Source of the DNA: Diacronema lutheri
Taxonomy: Eukaryota > Haptophyta > Pavlovophyceae > Pavlovales > Pavlovaceae
Length of the DNA stretch: 64,000 nucleotides
NCBI GenBank assembly: GCA_019448385.1
Contig: JAGTXO010000059.1
Span: 142,392-206,391 of the forward strand
Reading direction: 5' to 3'
Below, piece after piece: positions 31,401-42,900 of this stretch. The notes beneath the pieces are model-generated. The model worked only from the letters and a program-made list of their open reading frames with translations, did not search any database and had not been told where the DNA came from. The first letter of the stretch is position 1. Each line of letters opens with the position of its first letter. The translations under genes and the position numbers were made by a program.

Positions 31401-33048
31401 CCAAGATCGACGCCGAGATCGTCGAGCCGCGCGCCGTCGAGCAGCGCGCCGTCGGGCAGCGCGAGCGGCCGTGCGCGGCCGCCGCCGCGTCGGCGTCGTC
31501 GTCGTCGGCGGCGGCGGCGGTCGCGAAGGACGAGACGCGGTTCCTGCGGCTCGGCGAGACAGACGGTGACGCGCGTGGGCTCGGCGCGGGCGACGAGGCG
31601 GGCGACGAGCCAGGCGAGACGAGGCCGTACCCGTGCCCGCCAAACGACAATCCGCCGAGGCCTGCGGCAAACCCCAACGCCGCGCCGCCCGCGCCGCCCG
31701 CGCCGGGGTGCACGACGCCGCCGCCGGCCGAGCGGAGGTGCGCAATCTCGGAGAGGAGCGCGCGGTTCCTCTCGCGCAGCGCGAGCACCTTCTTCGCCGC
31801 GTACGTGGCGGCGCAGAGGAAGAGGCCAATCACGGAGATGTACAAGATGAGGTCGGTTTGAGCGAGGTAACCATCGTATGCCGGGTTGGATTGCTCGGCG
31901 CCAAGAATAGCTTTTGCGGCGATGACAAAGATAGTTGCGAGGAGCGATGCGGTCAGCACGAGGAGCCAGAGCACGGAGGGCAGGTCCTTGATGAGCAGCA
32001 CCGTCGTGAAGGCGAAGGCGAGCGGCAGCGCGACAGTGATCAGAAGGTACCTCCCGCCCCACGACATGGCGGTCAGCACGCCGAGCTGCGGGTAGAGCTC
32101 GGCGACGAGGGTGAAGTCGAGGTTGAAGAGCGCCGTCCACGCCATGTACTGCCGCCACTCGCGCACCCACCCGAGCTCATCGATCCGCACGCCGCGCAGC
32201 GCGAGCGCCTCTGCGCCCCGCGCGAAGAGCACCTCGACGAGCGACAGGAACTGGACCCAACTGACGAGGAGCTCGGCGGACGCGGAGAAGGGCATGCCGG
32301 GCGCGCAGCACGATGCGCACGCGCCGTCGCCGCCCGCCGCGCCGCCCGCCGCGCCACCGCTGCCGCCGCCGCGCATCCCGCCGATCGCACCGGCGCCGTC
32401 GCCGAGCGAGCGCGCGCGGCTGAACGTGAGATCAAGGCCGCCGCCGCCAGTGGCGATCGCGTCGGCCGCGGCGCTTCCGCAGCCGCCCGCGCCGAATGGG
32501 GCGCCACCGTCCGTGCCGCTCTGCACGCCCGCGCCGCCCGCCGCGCCCGCCGCCATCAGCTCACGCGTGAGCGCGGCGTTCTGCGCGCCCGCCGTCGCCT
32601 GTTCAAGCAGCGCGTTCTGCGCGCCATGCGGCGGGCCCTTGGCCGCGCGCTCGCCCGCACGCGCACCCGCGTCGCGCCCGAGGCGGTCGCGCCGCTTGCG
32701 CTCGTTCGCGACGACGACGAGCGCGCGGATCTCGTCGGCGAGCGGGCCCATCTCCTGCGCGGCGCGGCGCCGGTTCGCGCGGGGCCACGCATGCGCGGCG
32801 CGGTTCGCGCGCGCGCGCGCGGAAGCGTCAGGCGCGTGCGCGCGCGAGGCGCGCGAGGCGCGCGCGCACCGCGCACCGCGCGCCGCGCGCGCCTGGCGCG
32901 TCGGCTTGCGGCCGTTGACGGCCTCGAAGCGCTCCTCGAAGCGACGAATGGTCGACGCAAGCGCGAGGCGGGCATCGTCGAGAGCGTACTGGTCGAGGCC
33001 GACGACAAAGTCGGCCGTGAGCTCGTACGGCTCGAACGCGAGCGGCAT
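27486..33048 (-). CDS. Large polytopic membrane protein, 7 exons (1170 aa)
   Basis: Exons in coding order: 33048-32893, 32754-30652, 30316-29819, 29626-29453, 29087-29028, 28309-28027 and 27724-27486. The total is 3513 nt with agreeing phases. The N-terminus has IRRFEERFEAVNGRKPTRQ joined to EMGPLADEIRAL. At least ten hydrophobic helices follow, for example YLLITVALPLAFAFTTVLLI, LLVLTASLLATIFVIAAKAI, YIGFLLIVLQMLYIPVTKAL, GIASALMLFVFTLGTPFLYA and LLVAVLVYVSDFPVLAAAAF. Between them are a Cys-containing ectodomain (WNCRQTACAPGQWYP; ATSCQPCPFYPRGPFPD) and a low-complexity cytosolic loop. The last part has DNCCCMPREYKGARCDG and ELWACANGQFKERMRRESAT. This layout matches large algal membrane proteins often labelled ephrin-receptor-like or TRP-related. 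A sensory or channel role is inference. Intron 1 is GC-AG (its 138 bp also stay in frame). Confidence 0.75.
28375..29010 (-). repeat. GT microsatellite and 32-bp minisatellite (about 14 copies) in intron 5
   Basis: Plus strand 28377-28474 is a GT-rich microsatellite with GA interruptions. From 28560 to 29010 the 32-bp unit GGCAGGGCGGGGCAGAGGCT plus AGTGGGCGGGAA repeats, with T/C alternation at one site (GGCTAG or GGCCAG). Both lie inside intron 5 (28310-29027) of the minus-strand membrane-protein gene. Confidence 0.95.
29334..29440 (-). repeat. GCGTAACAGCC repeat in intron 4 of the membrane-protein gene
   Basis: About eight copies of an 11-bp GCGTAACAGCC or GCGTAACAACC unit, interrupted by GCACGCGCAGGC segments. 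The array adjoins the donor end of intron 4 (29088-29452). Confidence 0.85.
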
Positions 33049-33172
33049 CGTGCGCGGACGTTGGCCGCCCGGCTCGGTGGCCGTGCGCTACCTAGAGAGG
33101 CCTTCAATGCCGTTTCGCCGTTTCCTATGATTTACTTACTGTATTCCACTGGCCAACGCTTCCCAAAATAAC
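33049..33172. promoter_or_regulatory. 124-bp divergent promoter region with an AT-rich island
   Basis: Lies between the ATG of the minus-strand membrane protein and the ATG at 33173. Bases 33119-33170 are markedly AT-richer than the rest of the window (TTTCCTATGATTTACTTACT then GTATTCCACTGG and CCCAAAATAAC). A bidirectional promoter is inferred. Confidence 0.45.
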
Positions 33173-35373
33173 ATGGCGCAGGTCGCCGATGGCAAGTGGG
33201 AGCTGACCACGGACGTCGAGCCCGCGCCGCCTGCCGCACCCGCGGGAAGCGCGGATATCGCGCACGACACGGCGCCACGGCCAGATCGCCGCTCGACCGT
33301 CAGCAAGCCGCGCGCGCTCTTCAAGATGGCGGGCCACGCGACGCAGTTTGCGATGGCGCTCGTGAACGAGGGCGAGGGGACGGAGCAAACCTTCCTGCAC
33401 GCCGTGCCGCAGTGGATCCGGTGCGCCGTGCAGCGGCGCGTGCGCACCCACTGCGCTTCGGCCGGGCGAGTTGGCCCGCGCGGCGCGCACGGCGGGCCGA
33501 CCGTAGCCCTCGCCACCGTGCCGCAAGGCGCGCGCCAACCGCCACACGCGGCCGCTCTCCGCTGCGGCTTTCAGGGCGGTTTGCCCGCGCACCGCTCCGC
33601 GCACTCACCGCGCCCATCGCGGTCTTTTGCCATGCCACCCGCGGCTGGCGTGCACGCGCGCGCGCGCGCGCAGGTACGCGCGGATCCCCGGCATGCGTTA
33701 CCGCCTCGTTTATAAGATAAAGCAGGTGCGCATGCCGCCTTCCTCGTTCCGCCGTTTCGTCATCTGCGTCTCCAACCCGCGCGCCGCATTGCGTTTGACC
33801 GCCGCACGCCTTGCCGCGGGCCCCGCCGCGCTATCAGCGCCTGACCCTGCGTCCCACCCCACGTGCCGGCGCAGGTGGCTGACCTCGGCTTTGCTAAGGG
33901 CGTCGCGTCCGGACTCCACGCGTACGGATTGCCCGGCGTGCCCGGCTGGGCGGACGAGATCGGCCCCGTCGCCATCCTGTACGCCGGGCGCGGCGTCACC
34001 GATGTAACCGACGGCGCGCTCGGCTGGTTCGTCTTCCGGAAGCTTCTGCCCTTCGACTCGCGACGCGCACAGGACGACTCGCCGCTTCTCCTCGGCGCCG
34101 AGCCGCACGTGCGGCGCACACGCCGCGAGGTGAGCTCGTTGGGCCGCACGACCACCGCCACGCTGGCCGTCGCGGGGCGCGCGCAGGGCGCGGCCGCGGG
34201 CGCGCGCGCCGCCGGCAAGAGCGGCGTGGGCGGCGCGGGCGGCGCAGTGGGCGGCGCGGTCGGCGCGGGCGGCGCGGTCGGCGCGGGCGGCAAGTGCACC
34301 GTGCTGCTCGCCAACGGTGGAGGCGAAGAGCGCGTGCCGCTGCGCTCGCTCGGCGCACGCGAGCGTTACCGACTTTGGCTTGCGTGGTCGCACCCGGCTG
34401 AGCCACGCAACGCGCTCGTCGCCGACTTCCGCACGGTGCGCGCCTGCGCGCACGGCGTGCGCGGCGCCTGCGCGCGCGGCGCGCGGCGCGCGCGCGTGTG
34501 CGCCGCGTCCGTGCTGGTTCTGCTCTGTGCGCGCGCCATCGTGCGGGTGCGGCGCGTGGCCTGCGCCAGCCGCCATTGTCCTCCCGGACTTTCCTCCCCC
34601 TTCCACCACCGGACCCCCTTCCGGACCCTCGTGCGCTCAGCGCGCAGCCTCGGCGCTTGGCCCCACTGCGCGGCAAGGGAGGGTGCGCTCACCACCCGCA
34701 CCGTGGCGCGAAGAGCGAATGGGGAGGGGGTGTGGTTTCTTTTATCGTGAAAATAGATTGTGCGCGTCGCTTTTGAAACCCGCGTCCGGCCCTGCGCCGT
34801 TCCCGCCCAACGCCGCGCTCCCAACGCGCAGACACGCGGCCTCGACCGCCCGCTCTCGTCGCTGCACCACGCGGCGACGCGCGCGCTGCACGCCTTCCTC
34901 GGCCTCGACCCAATCTCGGACACGTGGGCCATGCAGCCGTTTCAGCAGGTCTGCGCGTGCAGCGCGCGGTGCGGTGCGGTGCCACGCGTGGGTGGAGTGG
35001 TTGCGCGCCTGCGCTGTCCGTGGGCCGCGACGTAAAAAGCGGCCGCAACGCCCTCCCTCCCGTTCCCGACCCAAACACCTCTTCCCCCACCCCTTTCCTT
35101 TCTCCTGCCCCACCCCCACCCCTTGCACCCCGCGACGGGCAGATTGACCCAGCGTACTACGCGCAGCTCACGCAGCGCGCGCGCGCGCTGCTGGCCGAGC
35201 GGCACACCGTGAAGAAGCTGCAGCTGCGGCTCGAGCGCGGCGCGGCGGCTGCGCTCGCGCTCGGCGGAGGGGGCGCGGCTGATCTGGGCGTGCGCGGTAC
35301 ATTGACGGAGGTTGGCGAGGACGCGCCGGGAGCGGAGGCGGGTGGCGCGCCCAGCTTCGTGCAGCGCGTGTGA
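33173..35373 (+). CDS. Unknown soluble protein, 5 exons (402 aa)
   Basis: Exons: 33173-33420, 33674-33725, 33875-34435, 34832-34948 and 35143-35373. The total is 1209 nt with agreeing phases. Joined segments read smoothly: LHAVPQWIR then YARIPGMRYRLVYKIKQ, then VADLGFAKGVASGLHAYGLP, GWADEIGPVAILYAGRGVTD, GWFVFRKLLPFDSRR, and later GARERYRLWLAWSHPAEPRN, LSSLHHAATRALHAFLGLDP and YYAQLTQRARALLAERHTVK. There is no signal peptide or membrane helix. Gly/Ala linkers interrupt the third exon. The last exon looks like a coiled-coil helix followed by an acidic tail. I do not recognise the family. The middle region (RYRLVYKIKQ to FDSRR) looks like a real folded domain. Confidence 0.62.
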
Positions 35374-35485
35374 GGGCGCGGCTCTGTGGCAGCTCCACAG
35401 TCCAGACTGACTGAGCCGCTAGCGTGTCTGACCCACTTGACTGACCATATTCTTCCTTTTGACATACTTTTCCGCGTCGCGCACG

Positions 35486-36343
35486 ATGTCGCTCGTGCCG
35501 GTCAACCCGAAGCCCTACCTCAACGACCTCACGGGCAAGCCGGTCGTGTGCAGGCTCAAGTGGGGAATGGAGTACAAGGGTGCGCGCGCCGTGGTGGCGC
35601 CACACGACTCCCGCCGTGCCGTCCTGAGCCGCTGCTCCGCGCGCGGTCCGGGGCGCGCGCCCCGCTCGCGGCTCACACGCCTTCGGCCCATCCGCGCGCG
35701 CATGCGCAGGCTACCTCGTGTCGGCGGACTCGTACATGAACCTGCAGGTTGGCCACCTCGCGCGCAGATGCCCGCGCTCCCGCGATTCGCGTCTCGGCCA
35801 GGCTGCGCTCGCCTTCGCGTGCGCGCGGCTCTCTGTGCTGGCCGCGCCGCAGTGCATCCGTGCGCGCGCTCGCCCACGCTCGCACGCCCCGCTCCCTCCG
35901 CCACCCCTCGCGTGCGCCCCTCGGCACCGCAGCTCGCGAGCACGGAGGAGTGGATCGACGGGCAGTTCTCCGGAAACCTCGGCGAGGTCCTCATCAGGAA
36001 AGAGCGCCCACGCGCGCCGCGCGAGCGGAGCCGTCGCCTGCGCCGGTGCCCGCGCGCGCGCCGGCGCACGCGCGCGCCCGACACGGAGCCGGCGTTGCTC
36101 TGCGGCGCGTCAAGATGCACATCCGTGCGAGCATGGCCGCCCGCCATGCCGGCCGCATGCGCTCGAGCCGGCTCCGTCAATTGCGACCGCTTTGGCGCAG
36201 TGTTGCGCGTGCCGCGTGCACCACCAGACGCGTTGCGCGCGCGCGCGCGCGCCTTGTCCGTCGCGCGCTCGGTGAGCAGGTGTAACAACGTGCTCTACTT
36301 GCGCGGCGTGCCCGAGGAGGAGGAGGAGGGCGGGGCGAGTTGA
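35486..36343 (+). CDS. SNRPF: Small nuclear ribonucleoprotein Sm F, 4 exons (86 aa)
   Basis: Core Sm protein F of the heptameric ring on spliceosomal snRNAs. Exons: 35486-35579, 35710-35747, 35933-35997 and 36280-36343. The total is 261 nt, giving 86 aa, the usual SmF length. The product starts [20 protein letters not shown], then [11 protein letters not shown] with [12 protein letters not shown] (Sm motif 1), then [20 protein letters not shown], and ends with Sm motif 2 [20 protein letters not shown]. Introns 1 and 2 are GT-AG. Intron 3 (35998-36279) starts GAAAGAG, so it is GA-AG. No GT can replace it without losing conserved residues, because LIR must join CNNV. It lies 112 bp after the preceding gene. 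Confidence 0.95.
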   Translation: MSLVPVNPKPYLNDLTGKPVVCRLKWGMEYKGARAVVAPHDSRRAVLSRCSARGPGRAPRSRLTRLRPIRARMRRLPRVGGLVHEPAGWPPRAQMPALPRFASRPGCARLRVRAALCAGRAAVHPCARSPTLARPAPSATPRVRPSAPQLASTEEWIDGQFSGNLGEVLIRKERPRAPRERSRRLRRCPRARRRTRAPDTEPALLCGASRCTSVRAWPPAMPAACARAGSVNCDRFGAVLRVPRAPPDALRARARALSVARSVSRCNNVLYLRGVPEEEEEGGAS

Positions 36344-36603
36344 GAGTGGGGCGCACTCAGTGCGCTGAGTCACCGTGAGTCTGTGACTGAACACGTCTGC
36401 GGGTCGCGACGGAGCGCCGCTTGCCCGTCTCGGCACGCGGCTCCGCCTGGCGCTCCACGCTGTGTCTCGCGCGAGTGACCCTGTGCGCGCGAGTGTCTGC
36501 CACGGACAATGCCGCGCCGCGCCACCTCTGATGACTGATGCCACAGACTTGAGTCAGCACAAGCCAGCGCGCGCCCACTGAAAACGCTTCCGCCTCAAGA
36601 TCC
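36344..36603. other. Intergenic region between SmF and the TRPC4AP-like gene
   Basis: Right after the SmF stop there is a cluster of GTCA/TGAC words (ACTCAGTGCGCTGAGTCACC; GTGAGTCTGTGACTGAAC). A second cluster lies at 36527-36560 (TGATGACTGATGCCACAGAC; TTGAGTCAGC). No gene seen. Confidence 0.45.
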
Positions 36604-38141
36604 ATGCCCACGGCCATGGGGCAAGAGCGCCCCGCCCAGCCATCGACGTCGGTGCACCTGGCGCTCCGGCGCGCGCAGCTGTGCGGCCGTTCGCCCGTGT
36701 GGCGAGGTGGTTCGCCCGCGCGCCTGCCGCTGCAGCTGATCGCCAACCTCGACCGTGGCGCCGGCCGGATCGCGTCTATACTCGCCGTGATTGACGCCGA
36801 GGTCGCGCTCCTCGGCGCCCGTGGCGGCACGGACGCGCAGCTGGGCCCGCTGCTGCGCGCGCTGCTCGACGCGCTTGCGCGCTTCGGTCTCGTGGGCGAG
36901 CAGCTCACGCCCGCCGAACTTCAACGCCGCCATTCGCTCTTCCTGGCGATCGGCGGCGGGCGCGTGCTCGCGCGGCTTCTCACGATTCCGTTCGCGCACC
37001 TGGACGACGACGACGGCGGCGGCGGCGGTGGCGGCGGCGGCAGTGGTGGTCTCGGCGGCGGCGTTGATGGCGGCCGTGGCGCCGGCGCACGCTTCGGCGC
37101 TGCTGCTCTCGCCGTCGTGCACGCCGCGACCGTGCCCGACGCGGCGCGCCCGCCGCCACCGCCGCCTTTGGCCGCCGACACGCGCGCAACCGGCGCTGCG
37201 CGCGCTCCCGCCGTCGGCCCGTCGCGCGCGGGCGCGGGCGTAGGTGCAGATGCGACGGCGGGCGCTGGGCGCGCGAGCCGCGCGCGCTCCTACGCGCTGA
37301 CGGCGGTGGTCTCATATGCCACGATTCACGATGCGCTGCACGTGCTCATCGACGTGGCGTGCACGAGCGCAGCGCACGCCGACGTGCTCGCCGAGACGCG
37401 CGGGCTCCTGCCGGCGGTCTTCTCGCTCTTCGACGCGGCGCCGCTTGCCGATTCGGTGCTCACGCTCACGCAGGTGCGCGCGCGCGCGCTGTGCTCGCCG
37501 CGCGCCGCGCGCTGCGCGCCGCGCGCCGCGTTAAGCATGGCTGCGGAGGGCGAGGGGGGCGGAGGGCGATGGGGGCGGAGGGCGAGGGGGGCGGAGGGCG
37601 AGGGGGGCGGAGGGCGAGGGGGGCGGAGGGCGAGGGGGGCGGAGGGCGAGGGGGGCGGAGGGCGAGGGGGGCGGAGGGCGAGGGGGGCGGAGGGCGAGGG
37701 GGGCGGAGGGCGAGGGGGCGGAGGGCGAGGGGGGCGGAGGGCGAGGGGGGCGGAGGGCGAGGGGGGCGGAGGGCGAGGGGGGCGGAGGGCGAGGGGGGCG
37801 GAGAGCGAGGGGGGGCGGAGGGCGAGGGGGCGGAGGGCGAGGGGGGCGGAGGGCGAGGGGGGCGGAGGGCGATGGGGGCGGGGGCGAGGGGGGCGGAGGG
37901 CGATGGGGGCGGAGGGCGAGGGGGGGCGGAGGGCGAGGGGGGGCGGAGGGCGAGGGGGGGGCGGAGGGCGAGGGGGGGGGGCGGAGGGCGAGGGGGGCGG
38001 AGGGCGATGGGGGCGGAGGGCGAGGGGGGGCGGAGGGCGAGGGGGGGGGAGGGCGGGCTGCCGTGTGAGCGCGCGCGCGTGGATCCCGAGCGCCGGCTCG
38101 CGACGCGACGCGACGCCACACCGCCCGCGCGCTCAACGCTT

Positions 38142-38176
<35 letters not shown>

Positions 38177-39396
38177 CCCGCCCGCTCACCCGCCCGCCCC
38201 GCCCGCCCGCCCGCGCGTCACCTGCAGGAGCTGCTTGCCGCCGGCCGGACGATCTTGCCGCTTTCGTCGGTTCCGTGCCTTCCGCGCCTCGTCCGCGAGC
38301 TGCCGCCGCGCGGCCTCGCGCTACTTGGCCGCGCGCTCGCCGTATTGCTCTCGCGCACCGCCGAGCGGTCGGTGGACAGCGGCGCGGTCGGCGGCGCGGT
38401 CGGGCCGGGCGGCGCGGCGTCGCCTCCGCCGGACTGCACGCCACCGGACTTGTGCACGTCGTGCCGGAACAGCGCGACGCTCTGCGCGCTGTGCGAGCTG
38501 CTCCCGCGCGTCGTCGCCCTCATCGAGCGCGAACGACCGCTGCCCGGACTTGTCCTGCACGCGCCCCGGTTTCCCGCCGAATCGCTGCGCGACCTCGCCG
38601 TCTTTCTCGCGCGCGCCGCCGGGCCCGATGGCGGCGGCGGTGGCGTCGTGCTCGCCGGTGGTGGCGAGCTCGGCGCGCCGCCCGGCGGTGGCGGCGGCGG
38701 TGGCGGGTTGGCGGGCGGTGTCGCGGCTTTTGCGCGCGCCGGGCTGGGCGCGGGCGCGGCGGGCGCGGGCGCGGCGGGCGCGGGCGCGGCGGGCGCGGGC
38801 GCGGCGGGCGCGGGCGCGGCGGGCGCGGGCGCGGCGGGCGCGGGCGCGGCGGGCGCGGGCGCGGCGCGCGTTGCCGACGCCGGCGCGTGGCGCGCGCCGC
38901 GTGCGCTGCCGCCGGCGGGCGCGCGAGGCGACACCGGCGGGCGCGCCGCCGGCGCTGGCGCGGACGAGGGCCCGTCGGTCGCGGAGCGCGTGGCGGCGGG
39001 CGCGCCGGCCACCGCCGAGGCGGGCGCGAGCTCCGCGGTGTCTCTCGCGCGCGCGCTCTCGCAGATGACGGCGCAGGCGACCGCCACCACAGGCGAGGCG
39101 CCGCCCGAGCGCGCGCTCGCCGCGCGAGCCGCGGCGTCCGCCGTGGCGGCGGGGCGGCGGACGCGCAGCCCATCGCCGACGGCGGGCGGCGCGGCGGCGC
39201 GCGGCGCGGCGATGTCGACGTGGCGGCTGGCGGCGCCGCGTGGAGGCAACGCGGGCGCGGCCGAGCGCGAGAACGCGCCAATCGCGCGCGCTGGCGTGGG
39301 TGGCGCGCGCGCTGGCGGTGGCGCGGCTGGGCCGGGCGAGGGTGCGGCGGCAGCGGCGGTCGCGCAGCGCGGCGACGCGGAGGCAACGGCCGCGCA

Positions 39397-39431
<35 letters not shown>

Positions 39432-39893
39432 CGAGCCCGCGCGGCGTCGGCGGCGGCGGTGGCGTCGTGGTCGTTGTCGGCACGGAGGCCGTGCGCGCGC
39501 GCGCGCTCGCCGTGCGCACGCACGCGCTCGTGACGGCCGCGACGACCATGGCCGCAGGCGCGCACGCGGCGAGCGCCGAGCGTGCGCTCGGCCCGCGGCC
39601 TTTGGACCCGTGGGCGCAGCTCGCGGCGGACAACGCGGCGGCCGCCGAGGCGCGCGGCCGCGCGGCCGCGCGACCGCGCGACCGCGCGGCGGCCGCCGCG
39701 TCGGCGGCAGCTTCGGACGAGAGCGTGGTCAACGATGGCGGCGTGTCCGCGGATGCGTTGAGCGGCGAGCAGGGCGCCGCGGCGCGCGCCGGCGCGCCGG
39801 CGGTGCCCGCGCCGACCGCCGCGCTCGCCGCCGCGCGTGGCAACGATGGCGGCGGTGGTGCGCGGGGGCGCGAGGCGCCTGCGCACGCCGCGC

Positions 39894-39924
<31 letters not shown>

Positions 39925-42900
39925 GCCTCTTCTGCCGGCAGCGGGAGGCTCAGCGACGCTCGGGTCACTACCAAGCGCGAAAACGCTAGAGAACAGTCTA
40001 TGGGCGACGCTGCGATCCGACCTTCTGTGCGCGCGCGCTCCCGCGAAGTGCTGCGCTGCGCTCGCCTTCCGTTTGCTCCAGCCCGGCCCCTTCCCGCGAC
40101 ATGCTGCGCGGTGCTCGCCTTCCGTTTGCTCCAGCCCGGCCCCTTCCCGCGAAAAGCTGCGCGGTGCTCGCCTGCCTCACAGACCACGCGCGCGCATGGC
40201 CGCGCGTTGCGCGCATCGCTGCCGCTCGGCCGCCCGTGTAGGTACGTCGCGTGGGCGTTAATGGGCGGGAAAACAAAGGCCGCCGCTCAGGCGCAGCTGT
40301 TGCGCGCAGGGCTGCCGAGGGTGGCGGCGGCAGTTTTTGAGCGGCTTGACTGGGTGGAGCCGGCCAATGAGGCGACGGGGGGCCGCGGCGGTGCACGTGG
40401 CGGTGGGGCCGACGGCGATGGAGAGTCGGACGACGGCGACGGCGACGGCGACGGCGATGTCGACGGTGACGGTGACGTCGATGGTGACGGTGACGGTGAC
40501 GGTGACGATGACGATGACAGTGACGGTGAGGGCGACAGCGCCGCCGCCAGTGACAGCAGCGACACCGACGCGTTCGGCCATGGCGAACGGCCATTTGCCG
40601 TTGCGCCCGCGTCCGCTGCGTTCTCTGCGGCGCGGCGTGCGACCGCCGGCGCCGCTGGCGCCACCGACGCCGCCGACGCCGGCACGCGCGGCGTGGACGC
40701 GCGCACCGACCGCACTCGGGGCGGGGGCGCGCACATCGACCGCGTGGGCGGTGAGGCGCACGGCGAGGCGCACGGCGAGGCGCGCGGCGAGGCGGACGGC
40801 GTGGCGCACGGCGAGGCGCACGGCGCGGCGGACGAGGAGGCGGACGGCGAGGCGGACGGCGAGGCGCACGGCATGGGGTGCGCTTGCAACGCGCTGTCGT
40901 CTCTACAGATCCAACTGCTGCGCACACTGCAGGCGCTATGCGAGAAAGATGGCATGGGGTGCGCGCGCTCGCACGGATGGCATTGCAACGCATCGCAAGG
41001 ATGTGCGGCGGCGGGAGCCCCCGTCAGCCATCGCAAGGATGGCATGGGGTGCGGCGGCGGGAGCCCCCGTCAGCCATCGCAAGGATGGCATGGGGTGCGG
41101 CGGCGGGAGCCCCCGTCAGCCATCGCAAGGATGGCATGGGGTGCGGCGGCGGGAGCCCCCGTCAGCCATCGCAAGGATGGCATGGGGTGCGGCGGCAAGA
41201 GCCCCCGTCAGCCATCGCAAGGATGGCATGGGGTGCGGCGGCGGGAGCCCCCGTCAGCCATCGCAAGGATGGCATGGGGTGCGGCGGCGGGAGCCCCCGT
41301 CAGCCATCGCAACGCATCACACCGCGCCGCCTCGTCGCCGCGACGGCCCCCGGTGCCGCCATCGCCCGGCGCCGCGGTGGTGGCGCGCCGGTCGACGCGC
41401 TGCTCCGCGCCCGCCCGTGGCATTGGCTGCCCTCCCGCTGCACGGGCAATGCGCCCTGCATTTCACTGCACCGCTGAGCCGCTTGGCTGCCCACCCGTGG
41501 CATTGGCTGCCCTCCAATCGGAGGATGTAGCTGACCCGCTTGCCTGCACGCTTGCCCGCCCGCTCGCCCGCCCGCCCGCCTGCCCGCCCGCCCGCCCGCC
41601 GCATGCCGCGCCTCCGCCAGCTACACGGCCCATCGCTGCCTCCTCTCCGCCACCGAGCAGCGCGCCGTGTACGGCGAGGCACTCTGCCTCGAACGGCGCG
41701 CGCGCGGGCCCGACTCCCTGGACACGGCGTACGCCGGCGCGTTGGACGCCAGCGTGCCCGTGCTGCGCGGTGGCGAACACGGCCGCGGTGACGGCGGGGC
41801 GGCGGACGGCGGTGACGGCGGGGCCGCGGATGGCGGTGGCGGCGGTGACGGCGGGGTCGCGGATGGCGGTGGCGGCGGTGACGGCGGGGCCGCGGATGGC
41901 GGTGGCGGCGGCGCGGCGGGCGGCGATGGCGGCGGCGATTGCCGCGGCGAGCGCGAAGGCGAGCGCGAAGGCGAGCGCGAAGACGACGACAGGAAGGAAG
42001 ACGTTGGCTTGCTCGTGCGGATCGTGCGCCTGCTCATCGCACAAAGCCCAAACTCGCCGTGCGTGACGCGCCGCCCGCGCGGCTCTGCACCGCGCCGCGT
42101 CACGCCGTGACCTTGTCTCGCTGTGACCGCGCCCCACTGTCCCATCGCCGCACAGTGGGACAGTGTCCCACTTCCCCACTTTGCGCCGCGGTTGCGCCTT
42201 TTGGCCGGCCTCCGCGCGGACGGCTGCCAGCGCCGCGGCCGTGCCGACCCGCCGCGCCGCTCCGCGCACGCGCACTCATATGAACACACGTGCGCGTGCG
42301 CCCCCCCCCCCCCCCCCCCTTCCCCCCGCGGCGCCCCGCCCCTTCCCCCCCCCCCCCCCCCCCTCCCCCCCTTGCGCGCCCACAATGTGTACATGTTTTT
42401 GGTTCGGCCGCCATGCGACCAACCCTGTCTGCCCCTTTCTCCCTCCCGCGCCAGCTATCGCTATTGGCTCGCTGGCTGCGTGCACAAGTGGCTCCAGGCC
42501 ACGTCGCCGCCTGAGCAGGCCTTTGTCGCCGCCATCCCGGGCTTCCTTCCCGCTCTCGTGCGTATGGTCGCACACTCGAGCGCTGACTGTTACACCATGC
42601 GCCAGGTGTGCCCAGGGGCGCTAAATGCCCGCCTTACCCCTGCTCTCCTTGTCCTGCCCCACCCCACTCCACCCTCTCCCCCCCTATACACCCGCCCCTG
42701 CCCATGCACTGCCCCCGGCGCATTTCGCGAACTACATAAAGGGCAACGGCGGGGGCAAGGCGAGCTTGGCAAGCTCAACCGCCCAACCGCCCAACCGCCC
42801 AACCGCCCAGGTGCAATTCGACCTCCTCGGCGAGCTCGTCAAGTTCTCGCCCGCGCTCCTCGCGGCCGTCGAGGCCGAGGCCGCGCGCCAGCGGCTGCGC

